A stretch of 64,000 nt of DNA from Stictocephala bisonia (lineage: Eukaryota > Arthropoda > Insecta > Hemiptera > Membracidae). The stretch is taken from the NCBI GenBank assembly GCA_035578905.1, contig JAQJVL010000127.1, forward strand, positions 124,001 through 188,000, read 5' to 3'. The notes under the pieces are model-generated. The model did no database searches. It had not been told where the DNA came from and was given only the letters and a program-made list of their open reading frames with translations. A program made the translations under genes and the position numbers. Positions 24,894 to 35,715 of this stretch are shown piece by piece (the first letter of the stretch is position 1; the number at the start of each line of letters is the position of its first letter).

Positions 24894-26449
24894 GTGAGTA
24901 AACTAAGCATCAGGCTTTTCAACTAGATAAAACTGGGACTCATATTGTGTGGTTCGAGTTACACGTAGTAAAATGTACGTAATAAGCCGTAGATCCATTG
25001 GTTGCATTGCCTGTTAACCTAATTACATATGTCCATTTTCGAGCATAAGTCAAACTCATTTAGTAACCAAACTACATAAGATATCCACAAACACCCCTCT
25101 TTCGTGTAATCTTTCATATTTACAATATAATACGTACTAATTTGTGTCGGCGTCATCAACGTAACTAAGAGAATGTAATACAGGATTTAAATAGGTTTTA
25201 AGAATAACTCAATTACTGCTCAATGAACTTTGTCATACGGAAAGTGGACTTATGGCAATTGTTCTATTTTGCACTATCCAAAAATTTACTTAGTGATTTT
25301 TTTAGACTATAAAACTTTGTTGCATAGGGAAAAAACTAAATTTAATCTAATAAAAAAAGTCTAGTTTGAATACAGTCTTTGCCTGCTGATAGAAAATGGA
25401 AAACCGAAAGTGAAAATCTACCTCTACGACTGATATCTGCTATTCAAGTCATCGACACAAAGATCGATAGTCTATGAAGCATATATTTTACATGGAGGAC
25501 TTCCTTATGGTGTAGATGGCCAATTAAGTCCATGGTTATAGTTAGTAGTCATCTATGTACTTTTAACTGTGAAATTTTTAAGATACTGTACGCTAACATT
25601 ATCACTGCGCTAGTTTACACCATCATATAATAGACATAGTTTTTTAGACTATAAATATTTGGTATCTTTGAGAACAACTAATGTTTATTAAGAAAATATT
25701 TAAATTACTTTAAATATAGAAATGTACAAAGGCACGACTAAATATATTGAAATATTATTGAAATATCTATTGAAAAAAAGGCACGACTAAATCTATTGAA
25801 ATATATTTGCAATGGCATGGCCAAAACCGTCATAGGAAACTAGTAAAAAACAATATAAGTACAAAGAATCACAAATATATAATGGTAAATAATATAATGG
25901 TAAACTATGTCTACTATCATCATGTTGACAGTTTTCCAAAGAAAGCTCTTCTTGAAGACATTAATAAATTTTGATTCCCCCTGTTCTGAGAAGTAAACCA
26001 TGGTGTACCAATATCTGTCACGTCAAATATTAATACCCGATCATAATATAGTTATTATGAAATAAACTTTAAGTATGTAATTTTTCCTTGTTTGTTAATT
26101 TATCACAAACGGAAAACGCCTACATTGAATTTAGAGAAATAAAACATCATATTAATCAAAACCAACTATGTTTATAATTATTGTAACAATTAATATTATA
26201 CCACATATAAAGAGTATAGAAGAAATAATTAGGAATTTTAAAATACAGTTTTCATATAGTAAAATATCACTCATTCATTGTTTTGTTATTTATTGCTATG
26301 ACATTGTGTAGTTATTATTTATGTAAAATAATTGTATAGCATACGTGTTATAAAAATAACAGTATAATAAATAATACAAAACTGGGCTAGTATATGTTTA
26401 AATATTTACTAGTAAAGCTGAGAGCTTAGGATAAAATATCCCACTTGAG
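24894..26449. other. No gene seen
   Basis: AT-rich after about 25120. The short phrase AGGCACGACTAAAT(A/C)TATTG is repeated locally at 25730-25800. Confidence 0.6.
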
Positions 26450-26660
26450 AAGTAAGCTTTGTTTGGCTGTTCAATATTTAAGCTGTCGGAATTAATTATT
26501 TTCCCTTAGGTGTTACGACAGTACAGACAGGCCAAGTGGTAAACACACAAAACTATATCTTTGGTAGGTTCTTTGATGTTTAATACATAAACTAAATGGT
26601 TTATTATTGGTAGTGGACTTCTATTTATTAAATTGTCTTGCATAACATTATAAAGTTTAA
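26450..26660 (+). repeat. Repeat R1, copy 4 (diverged)
   Basis: TTTGGCTGTTCAATATT, TTTTCCCTTAGGTGTTA, CAGGCCAAGTGG and GGTTCTTTGATGTTTA follow the R1 order. Confidence 0.6.
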
Positions 26661-26715
26661 AGCCGTGTAGTTTTAACATTCAAATCAGTTTGGTTGTATA
26701 TACAGTAATTGTATA

Positions 26716-26751
26716 ATTCTTGGTTTAAATGTGTTTATATAAACCAAGAAT
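26716..26751. repeat. Perfect 12-bp hairpin
   Basis: ATTCTTGGTTTA and TAAACCAAGAAT with a 12-base loop. No further context. Confidence 0.8.
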
Positions 26752-27081
26752 CATAATTTTTTTTATAGTTTCTCAATTTTGGTATGATGCTTGTAAGGAA
26801 GTTTTCTAAATAAATCTACGACGTACAACTTTAATTACTGCAAATTATCTGAGACGTTTTTATTTTCAATTGTTTTTTAGTCTAAAAACATTCGTACTAT
26901 ACCTTATGTAGTTGCACCTTTGATTATAATACGTTTTAAAAGTTCGAAAACTGATAATTTTTTTAATTATTGTTTGATTATTAAATAGTATTATAAAATT
27001 AAATGCAATATTGGCTTCCATACTTAAGTATAGATTTGTTTAAGGTTATATATTAGATTTTAAGCTTAAAAGAAATAAACT

Positions 27082-27085
27082 CATA

Positions 27086-27142
<57 letters not shown>

Positions 27143-27154
27143 ACATACATATAT
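27082..27154. repeat. (AT)n microsatellite
   Basis: AT dinucleotides with a few GT/AC interruptions. Confidence 0.95.
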
Positions 27155-30100
27155 TTTAAATATCATTGCAATGACTATTTATTATCAATAGTGCAATGCC
27201 AAAACTATGTTGTTAAGTTCAAATATAACATGTCAATCATATAGCCTTGTATTTATATTTTGGTAATTTATAACTATACATATAATTGTTATTACATACA
27301 AGTCCCTAGTAGTAGTTATTACATATTACCCACTTCACAGACTAATTAGAATTGCACTATTATTTACTAGTGATAAAAGTAACTTTAATACAATAATTTT
27401 CATTTGGAATATAATTTTATAGGTGTTAATTTACAGCTTTTAATGTGCCCATTAATGTAGAGAACATAAATTGTTATTTGAAATTTAAAATTTGTATTTA
27501 AACGTGAATTTTGATTTTTTTATATCCACTGTGACTACGTAGGCGAAGTTTAGACAACCTAGGTAAATTCTGATAATTTTCCATGATTAAATTACTAGAT
27601 AAAAGATGCTCTCTTTATGATAAAGACTACAAACATTTTACTTTAACCATATTACTTATGGACCTACAACAATTTATCTGCGATCAATTGTTTTGGTATT
27701 TTTATAGACCTTTGTGAATTATCCGTACTTTCACTAGCAAATATTGTATATTTGTTTAGAATTTTAATTGGTTTTGTTCCGAATAAATCAATCGTAAAAT
27801 GCTAGTTTTTCTTTGTATATTATTATTTTAATAATTTTACTTGAATATACATGAGTAAGATTCTCGGAACTATGAAACTTTTCAACGAAAATGTTTCCTT
27901 AGGTCAAGACAAACGTGAGTCTACGGTGACTATTTTACTATTTGTCTGTCTGATTGTGTTTTTTACAAATTATTTTATAACTCAACAACTATTTAAGAAA
28001 CTTCAAATTTAGTATACACGTGTAGCTTAATAGTTAAAACAAGGGAATTAAATATAATTGATTTAACTTAACTCATTTCAAAATGGAGGCCTTTTATATT
28101 CTTAAAAATTTAAAGTAGGACATTTTTGACTAACTTAAAAATATATCAGTTATTGGACAAAATAGTGTGAACTATACGATCTTTGAGTGTTGTTTATCAA
28201 ATATAAATTGTTATTAATATCTGGTACAAGTATATGATTAACAATTACCTATTTCCGGTGTAAATGCAGAGTACTCTTCACATAAACATGACAGTGTATC
28301 CTGCAGTGTTGCGGTTCCTGGTAAAAGTATCAATACATATCTACTTGCTAATGCTAACATGCTAATATAAACTGTACATTAATAACTTGCTATACAGCTT
28401 TGTACTGTTCTGTTTATATATTTACCATTCTATTATATCATGTTCGATATATTCTGTATACAGGTTAATTTGTTTGTATTAAAAATCATTCTGACTGATC
28501 TATCATTTTACATAAAATTATTCTACATAATTAAATCTCTTTGAAACATCGCTTTGATATTGTATATTTCCTATCTAGATTTGCTGAAATTGGATTCGCA
28601 ATAAATAAGACCTCAAATAATATGGGTTATATGTAGGAAATTTTCATCATTAAAGAGCAACGCAACCTACGAATGTTAAACGTGTATTTGATTTTGAAAA
28701 TACCTGAAGTATAAAGTAATATAGGTTCCAATATTTACAGCTGGATTTTGTACCAAACGAAGTCTAACATAGTTATTATTTTTGACGACACTTTAGTTTT
28801 CTTGTAAACATTTCTATCGTAGAGACGAAAACAAATATTTGTCGTTTTACTCTTAACATATATTATACGTATATAAAACAATCCACACTAATAATAATCA
28901 TCTAAATTACCCTATTCGTGGTTTTAAATAAATATTTCCATTTATTATTATAGTTATTAATTTATAATTGACTTTATTATACATATTAAATAATTTGATA
29001 AAATGCTTTTAAGATGCCTTTTACATGTTTACCCTTAGAATTATTCTGTTTATCCCAACTTTTAGGACCCAAGTCTACTATTTAAACATTGTAATATACA
29101 TATACATATACATAAAGTAGTCCATAATTACCCTTATTATATGTATAAATATAATATGTATAGATAAATACATAATGTAGATAACTGCAAGGCCCATTTT
29201 TTATGTTAAGACCTTTATGAAATTTAGAGACAAAATTACTACAAAAATGTCTCAGTAATGATAAGAAATTGTTTTTTTTTTTTCTATTTAAAAATCTAAT
29301 ACCTATAGCTCTATAAATCATAATAAAATAGGCACCTAATTTATACACATTATTTATGTTACCTATTTTTATATTTTAATTTTTGTATATGAGTATGTAC
29401 AAGGTTTTCACTACCGATCTTAGTTCTAATCATAGTGATGACTGTTTACCCAAGATTAATTAGAATTATTATATTTAATAATTTAAGCAAAGAACGTTAA
29501 GACCATTAAAATAATGTCAACTATATAATGGTATTAAATCTACTGTTATACTCCTTAATGATCAAGGAAGCTATGATGAATGTATGGCATTTGGATTTTA
29601 ATGTATACACAATACAATTCATTAAAACCGTTTACTAATGAAAAAGTCTGTCTCTAAATAAATACAACACCAAATTAAAATTAACTTTTAATGATTTTGA
29701 AGTAGTCACAACATGTCTGTCTCCTTATCAAAATATGTTTTTACAACAAATGAGTTAGTTGATAAGTTAATATTATTTCAACAAGGATTAGAGAAATCTA
29801 AGGCAAATAATGTTTAAATTTATAATTATTAAAATTGTACTACCATAACACATTTTTTAAGGTCCTTAGTACAAACGTTAGTTATTTTATTTGGTAGTTA
29901 TATTACGCCTTCTAGGATGTTATTGTTAGCATTTACTTTCGATCGAATCTCAGTAGTTTCAGAGGTTATCAAATATATTAAGAACAATCAAAGAAACGTG
30001 GTAGAAAATATTGTTTAAGAGTTACAAATTAGCATGTAACTTCCTAAAAACAATACATATGTATAATATATCAATATATGATAAGATACGTTTTGATTTA

Positions 30101-30260
30101 ACAAATTGTCTTAGTTTAATACCATTTAGCAAAATGCTACAGCAAATATATTATAACACCATACAATTGTCAAGCTAGACGTAGATAGTTAAATTAATTT
30201 TTCTACAACAAGATCATAAGCTTAAAACAAATAGTACAAAAACCACCCATATAAATAACA
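27155..30260. other. No gene seen apart from Repeat R2 at 28220-28340
   Basis: AT-rich. The minus-strand frame at 29082-29348 is tyrosine-rich because of TATA-type repeats and is not a gene. Confidence 0.65.
28220..28340 (+). repeat. Repeat R2, copy 4 (partial)
   Basis: CCGGTGTAAATGCAGAGTAC, TTCACATAAACATGACAGTG, CCTGCAGTGTTGCGGTTCC match 14510-14580. Confidence 0.75.
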
Positions 30261-30337
30261 TTATATTTATATAGATATATATTTATATTAATATATATAT
30301 ATATATATATAGATATATATATATATTATATATATAT
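30261..30337. repeat. (AT)n microsatellite left of the Penelope element
   Basis: Interrupted AT repeat directly abutting the element's left end. Confidence 0.93.
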
Positions 30338-31083
30338 ACAGTACAAGTAAACGTCACACAACACAAATTTATTACAATATAGCACAAAATGCACAAATAT
30401 ACTACAATACAAGCACAAAATGCACAAATATTATGGTGATCCGATTTCGGTGAACCACGCTCACCTTCCTCAGACCAGAGGGATTCACAAAAGAATGGAA
30501 AACGGTGTTCAACAACTCAATTATAGGCCTATGATCACGTGACCTCATTGGCTGAATCGTCAAAATGGCGGCTGCTGTGATATTATTGGTTAATTCCTAT
30601 TGTCTGTTACTTCTCTTCTTTTATTTCGCTGAAAATACATTATTAAAAACTATTTCGGAATCAAAATTAACCTGTTCATTCATTAATTTATCACGATCCT
30701 TACATTTTTCTTTAAAAATAAATAACCCTTCCCAAGCATTCATGTTACGACCCTTCTTACAAAATTTTAGAATATCTACATTTTCATCTATTTTATTCAA
30801 ACTGTGGGTAAAATTCAGAAGGTGTTTAGCTACATTAGATCTTTCAGGTTTATTATTTTTAAAAGCAGAGACATGGTTTTTATATCTTTTGCTAAAATTT
30901 ACAGTCTGACCTATGTAAAACATATTACAATCATTACAGTTAATCCTATATATTCCTGAATTATTAAATTGATCTTCACTTTCAATATTCGAGTGTAAAT
31001 TGTTGGACATAGTATTACAAGTCTTAAAAGCTACTGATAAATTGAATTTCTTAAATCTATTACCAACTCTTTGTGTAAACGGC
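30338..31083 (-). repeat. Left pseudo-LTR (inverted copy of the Penelope 3' end)
   Basis: This is the reverse complement of 32581-33335, similar over nearly its whole length. It contains the GIY-YIG coding end, the 3' untranslated part with a CCGCCATTTTGACGATTC-like segment, a hammerhead motif, and the terminal segment ending in GTGACGTTTACTTGTACTGT. It carries two copies of a subrepeat of about 34 bp (TTTGTGCATTTTGTGCTT...), where the right end has one. The join to the RT body is at 31083/31084. Confidence 0.92.
30434..30477 (-). ncRNA. Type I hammerhead ribozyme motif in the left Penelope pLTR
   Basis: The same motif on the minus strand: TGGT, CTGAGGA, extra A, helix II GGTGA/TCACC, GAA, helix III ATC-G-GAT with a single loop base, C as cleavage base, ACCA. 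All core positions match the right-end copy. The one-base difference sits exactly at the helix III turn, so it does not disturb the core. Confidence 0.78.
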
Positions 31084-31085
31084 AA
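30621..31085 (-). pseudogene. GIY-YIG endonuclease domain of the Penelope element, inverted partial copy
   Basis: An open frame of 154 codons on the minus strand. It encodes the endonuclease end of the element without the RT. The motif GIYRINCNDCNMFYIGQT lies near residues 45-62 and holds the two GIY and YIG halves. FSKRYKNH follows, with the conserved arginine, and NAWEGLFIFKEKC comes later with the glutamate position. CNDC is the cysteine pair typical of Penelope endonucleases. Family knowledge: this domain nicks the target DNA to start reverse transcription. The frame is intact here, whereas the + strand copy is frameshifted at 32860. The apparent ATG is the join with the RT body, so this is not a real start. 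It is a by-product of the inverted pLTR and probably not expressed as an independent protein. Confidence 0.9.
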
Positions 31086-33030
31086 ATCTGAAAATGATGT
31101 ATTGTGTTATGGACCCAAACATAATTTCATAAGAAATCAAAACAAACAAGCCGATATTTTAGCCACAGACATTGAATGTAATGTATCTCAGTTGAAAGAT
31201 TGTAACAGAAACGAAATTAGATATGATGTAAGTAAAATATGTAAAACAATGCAGGTCCAAACTAATAATTTGAAACAGGGTTTTAGGATTATAAAGTTTG
31301 TTTAGGATGTAAAACAGAAATACAGAAGTGAAGATCTAGTCGCAGTTAAAGCGGATAAGAGCAACGCAATTGTAATTCTGAAAAAAGAAGATTATATACT
31401 AAAACTGAAAGATTTTATCAAGGAAAATAAATTTTCAAGGATCTAAAAGGTGATCCTACAAATAAATATCAGGATGAAATTAATAAAGGTTGTAAAATCT
31501 TGTACAAAAGTTATTACTGATAATGTTCGTTTTAGAGCTTTTATGAATAATCCTAAGGCACCCACAATGAATGGTATTCCGTAAATTCACAAACCTAATG
31601 TACCTATTAGGCCCCTGGTAAATTTCAAATCTGCGCCTACTTACAATGTATCAAGAGATATTGTCCAATATTTTGACTTCTGCATTGAACCTTAAAAATA
31701 AATATACCGGTATAGAACAGTATTGATTTTGTTGATAAGGTCAGTCATGTAAAATGTGTGTAATAAAACTAGGTTAGCCTCATTTGACATATGTAATCTA
31801 TACACTAATATTCCAGTTGATGAAGTGATTAACTTAGTTAAGGAAAAACTTTGTAGAACAACAATATGAAAAAATGTATGTAAATCAAATTGTAAAGTTG
31901 CTCAAAACTATCTTGAAACAAAATTACTTCCGTTTCAATAACAAATTTTACTTACAAAATGATGGTTTAGCTATGGGTAGTCCACTATCAGCCATTTATA
32001 TGAAGTTTATTTACAGTATCATGAAGACTCTAATTTTAGATAAATTAAAAAAGGAACATGATATCATATTTTACACCCGTTATGTCGATGATATTCTGGT
32101 TTTGTTTAACGAGAAATCATGTAATGACTTAGATAATATGTTAAATATACTTAATTGTCACCACCAGAAGCTTAGTTTTACCAGTGAATTTGAATCTATG
32201 AATGAAATTAACTTTTTGGATCTAAAAATAACTCGTGATCATAACAAACTTTCATATAGAATTTTCAGGAAACCTACTCAAACCAATTGTACCATAAATA
32301 ACAGTTCTGTCCATCCCCCGTCTCACAAAACAGCTAGCTTCAGAAGTATGTTGTATAGGGCGTATTCAATACCATCAAATGTTGCAGATAGAAAACAGGA
32401 AATAAATTTAATAAAATCAATAGCTATTGCAAATGGATACAAAGCATCAATGATTGATGAAATTGGAAGTAGAATAAAAAAGAAAATAGAAAACAAAATT
32501 CGAGACGATAGACGAACAACACTTAAAAAAGAAAAATCCGATAAAGAACAAAAGAAGTATGTATCCATCCATTACAATGGGCCGTTTACACAAAGAGTTG
32601 GTAATAGATTTAAGAAATTCAATTTATCAGTAGCTTTTAAGACTTGTAATACTATGTCCAACATTTTACACCCGAATATTGAAAGTGAAGATAAATTTAA
32701 TAATTCAGGAATATATAGGATTAACTGTAATGATTGTAATATGTTTTACATAGGTCAGACTGTAAATTTTAGCAAAAGATATAAAAACCATGTCTCTGTT
32801 TTTAAAATTAAGAAACCTGAAAGATCTAATGTAGCTAAACACCTTCTGAATTTTACCCACTAGTTTGAATAAAATAGATGAAAATGTAGATATTCTAAAA
32901 TTTTTTAAGAAGGGTCGTAACATGAATGCTTGGGTAAGAGTTATTTATTTTTAAAGAAAAATGTAAGGATCGTGATAAATTAATGAAAGAACAGGTTAAT
33001 TTTGATTCCGAAATAGTTTTTTAATAATGT
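31084..33030 (+). pseudogene. Penelope reverse transcriptase plus GIY-YIG endonuclease, 5'-truncated and frameshifted
   Basis: This is the main coding body. From 31084 the frame reads YGPKHNFI, then an N-terminal Penelope region (VKADKSNAIVILKKEDY near 31345-31395), then IHKPNVPIRPLV near 31590. RT motif A, LASFDICNLYTNIPVDEV, starts at 31774. The longest clean frame (31874-32863, 329 aa) has LQNDGLAMGSPLSAI (motif B), YTRYVDDILVLF (motif C with catalytic YVDD), NFLDLKIT and FRKPTQTN, then a basic linker and the GIY-YIG motif GIYRINCNDCNMFYIGQT. Breaks: a stop at about 31302, stop or frame changes near 31444 and 31583, a shift near 31850 in a run of A, and an extra base near 32860 that cuts the endonuclease short compared with the inverted copy at 30621-31085. 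The 5' end is replaced by the inverted 3' copy. The catalytic residues are still present, so the loss looks recent or partly due to read errors. Confidence 0.93.
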
Positions 33031-33331
33031 ATTTTCAGCGAATAAAAGAGAGAAGTAACAGACAATAGGAATTAACCAATAATATCACAGCAGCCGCCAT
33101 TTTGACGATTCCAGCCAATGAGGGTCACGTGATCATAGGCCTATAAATTGAGTTGTTGAACACCGTTTTCCATTATTTTGTGAATCCCTCTGGTCTGAGG
33201 AAGGTGAGCGTGGTTCACCGAAATCGATCACCATAAGATTTGTGCATTTTGTGCTTATATTGTATTAAATTTGTGTTGTGTGACGTTTACTTGTACTGTA
33301 TATGTACCAACACGTATTATGCTAATTAAAA

Positions 33332-33335
<4 letters not shown>
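32581..33335 (+). repeat. Right pseudo-LTR of the Penelope element
   Basis: The 3' part of the element, inverted relative to 30338-31083. It covers the GIY-YIG end, the untranslated region with a CACGTGATC E-box-like palindrome near 33127, the hammerhead motif at 33191-33233, and a terminal segment. The last roughly 47 bases before (AT)n recur inverted at 4350-4396, which shows that they belong to the element. Confidence 0.9.
33191..33233 (+). ncRNA. Type I hammerhead ribozyme motif in the right Penelope pLTR
   Basis: Read directly: TGGT (helix I 5' strand), CTGAGGA core (CUGANGA), one extra A at 33202, helix II GGTGA/TCACC with loop GCGTGGT, GAA(A) core at 33220-33223, helix III palindrome ATCGAT at 33223-33228, then C at 33229 (the expected H17 cleavage base) and ACCA, which closes helix I with TGGT. 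An outer helix I, GAATC (33182) with GATTT (33237), is separated by an internal loop. Hammerheads in Penelope pLTRs are established knowledge. Helix III has no loop in this copy, so a dimeric fold is likely. Function is inferred, not shown. Confidence 0.8.

Positions 33336-33375
<40 letters not shown>
33336..33375. repeat. (AT)n microsatellite right of the Penelope element
   Basis: Directly abuts the element's right end. Counterpart at 50101-50149 in the second block. Confidence 0.93.
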
Positions 33376-33377
<2 letters not shown>

Positions 33378-33403
33378 CTCCATTTGCGTTATCTCACTGT
33401 CAG

Positions 33404-33475
33404 AAGAACATTAACGAGATGTACGCAGACAGCGAGGCAGATTTATTCTTCAATTCCTTCTCTTCTGTGGAAATG
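33404..33475 (+). other. Candidate small exon, copy 2
   Basis: Same block, preceded by GCGTTATCTCACTGTCAG and followed by GTAAACTTTG. One T is missing in CAATTCC compared with the other two copies; this would shift the frame and is probably a read error. Confidence 0.35.
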
Positions 33476-33663
33476 GTAAACTTTGCATAGGTTTGTATAC
33501 AATTCACTACAATAGTAATATAACAGTTCTTAATGAGTTTAAAATGCTTATGATTTACGACAATAAAGGTATGTTATAGCAATTATGAACTGTATAATTA
33601 CGAAACATAGTTTTGCTTAGAAATTGATGATATAGCTCAAAAGATAACATGGTAATCGCCAGC

Positions 33664-33823
33664 GGTGGTGGGCTCAGGTGGCTAAGGCATCGGACTGCGG
33701 AGGGCAAGGTCCAAGGTTCGAATCCCCACTGAGACCAACGGTCGGTACTTCACTCGTTGAATAAAGTTGACGCACAGGCCTGTAGGCCCATGTCAATTGG
33801 CGAGTGAATTTATAAAAAAAAAA
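33664..33823 (+). mobile_element. tRNA-derived SINE, family A
   Basis: The head resembles a tRNA: an A-box-like segment GGCTCAGTGGCTAAGG (here broken by extra G bases) and B-box GGTTCGAATCC at 33715. A unique body (GGTCGGTACTTCACTCGTTG ...) follows, ending in a run of A. The tRNA-like part ends in ACTGAG(A)CCA, which pairs with GGCTCAG at the start. Its second-block counterpart at 50422 has the cleaner sequence. Confidence 0.85.
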
Positions 33824-34621
33824 TGGTTACTCTATGTTTACATTTTAAGATATTCTAATTATTTATGATATTTCTAATCGTACTAAATCACAATAAGTAA
33901 TTTTAGAATGTAACAAACGGTTAATTTGAAAAAGTGCTTAATTTGAAAAAGTATTTATTGTAAAAATGTCAATTAATATTTTATTGGTTACTGCACAAAT
34001 TTACTGAAAGACAATGTTGATATAAATAATAGTCAAAACTAACTTCACAATTTACTGTTTCATTTCAAATTCATAACTGTTATTGAAGTATGTTATTAGT
34101 TTTATACCATAACATTTGTGCCCATGACCTAACATAGAAAAATATATCTATAATATTGACTTCATAACAGTTAATCCTAAAAATCTGTCACAAAATTGCA
34201 TATTAGAGGCAGGTTGCAGCAATAAACTCGGAAATGACGTTGGCACTACAGACATATAGGCAGAATATATTATAGACACCTATATGACAATGAGCTTAAT
34301 TGGTATTTTAATTCAGGTCACGTGATCTAAAGATACCCGAATATAACTGAAGGTAGCCGAAGTGATAGAAATCAACGATTGCTGATGTTAACCGAAGGTG
34401 AGTCATACGCAGTCGGGTAGCCGAGGATGTTCGAGGGGTAGCCAAAGACTGTTGTTGGTTCTATAACTGGGCGGTTCAACTTTCAGAAACCGCTCCCCCT
34501 TTTAATACCTAATTTTCACACTTATTGTAGATGAATGATTTTAAGCAAATACATAGAGAGTTAGTTGCAAATGTACACATGAAATACATCTTTTACTGTA
34601 GCTAACGGGTATAAAACTTGT

Positions 34622-34895
34622 AGTTTGGTAGCGTAGGTTTGGTTAAATCCCAGCTTCATGTGCTAAAGGTTCTCAGTTCGATCCCAATCAGAGTCATAAT
34701 ACATTTTGAGAAGGATCAGCTGATAACCGCTGGCTGTTCATTTGTCATTGGGCTATTAATTAATGACACTTTCTAAGGAATAGTCGGCCTTAGTTTGTAA
34801 CAATTTTCTACATTCGCTCATCTACACTCATCATACATTATTTGAAATCCATATTCCGCCCATATCTTGACGATCGGCGTCTTATAAATAAATAC
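34622..34895 (+). mobile_element. tRNA-derived SINE, family B
   Basis: A-box-like TAGCGTAGGTTTGGTTAA (TAGCGTAGTTGGTTAA in the second copy) and B-box AGTTCGATCCC at 34676. A long body follows, with GGCTGTTCATTTGTCATTGG and AGTCGGCCTTAGTTTGTAAC, ending near a short A/T-rich tail. The body recurs inverted at 3485-3650. Confidence 0.78.
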
Positions 34896-35544
34896 TTTTC
34901 ACAAGTTTCAAAACGCAAAAGAACACTTAAAACAATATTTTTGTATTGGATGATATTTACCTAATGCTTAGCTTAGTCATATTTTAAATTGCTGTAATTA
35001 CATTATTAGTGTTTTAATTTAGATAAAACATACGCGTTATTGTTCATTTCTATAATTGGTAATATTTTTACTGTATTGGAAATCAAAATAAAAAGATATA
35101 CACAACTATTTGAAACACACATAAAAGCCTTACAATATAGTTTAGTTATTGAATTTAATATAAGGTTAACATGTAATATTGGTTAATTGCGAAAAACCGA
35201 ATTGTATAAAATTAATACTTTCTAAGATATATTAATTAACTTACAGAAAAAAAATTGTACTAAAATTAGATATCAATATTTTTAACAACAATACAAATAC
35301 TTAAGTTTTACAGTATATATGTTATCCCGTGTATTAATAAGTATGAATACAATATTCAAAATAATTTATTAAATTTTTTATAGAACAAAAATTGATTCAT
35401 ATAATATCAGAAAATATATATCTCCTATTTTGTAGTTTTCTTTTGGATACCTGTACCTTATGTAAATTGTTTTAAGTTTATTAATATATATATAAATTCA
35501 TTTACATTTTTATTAATTATTCATAATTAAATAATCACTAGTAA

Positions 35545-35715
35545 AACACAAAACCTAGCCAGGCTACAAACCACCTCAGTAATTAACTTTCCCAAGAAAG
35601 AGACTAGATAAGTGAGCTGGAAAAATTCGTGGCGCTAAGTGGGGTTCTTTGATGTTCTTCTTGGTATAATAATACTGAAATTTCTACTTATTAAAGTTTT
35701 GTAAGTTTACGTTTT
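35545..35715 (+). repeat. Repeat R1, copy 5 (diverged)
   Basis: TAATTAACTTTCCCAAGA, TAAGTGAGCTGG, GGTTCTTTGATGTTCTTCTT, AAATTTCTACTTATTAAA. Counterpart at 52278-52445 in the second block. Confidence 0.6.

Larger units (their letters stand above)
30338..33335 (+). mobile_element. Penelope-like retroelement with inverted pseudo-LTRs
   Basis: A nearly complete but inactivated Penelope-like element. Its ends are a 746-base inverted copy of its 3' part (30338-31083) and the 3' part itself (32581-33335). Between them lies a 5'-truncated reverse transcriptase body. The coding part shows RT motifs (SFDICNLYTNIP, LAMGSPLSAI, YVDD) and a C-terminal GIY-YIG endonuclease, the combination that defines canonical Penelope elements. 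A partial copy attached in front of the main copy, direct or inverted, is the usual pLTR layout of this group. The element is flanked by (AT)n on both sides, so it probably inserted into an AT microsatellite; for the same reason no target duplication can be read. Several frameshifts break the frame; some may be sequencing errors, since this stretch also has indels against the copy after the gap. Confidence 0.95.

Noticed and set aside
30565..30909. Plus-strand frame of 114 codons
   Set aside because: Antisense shadow of the Penelope endonuclease in the inverted pLTR.
32323..32923. Minus-strand frames of 81 and 72 codons
   Set aside because: Antisense shadows of the Penelope reverse transcriptase and endonuclease.
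33120..33135. CACGTGATC in the Penelope end as an E-box promoter element
   Set aside because: A single hexamer match is too weak to call regulation; noted only as sequence.
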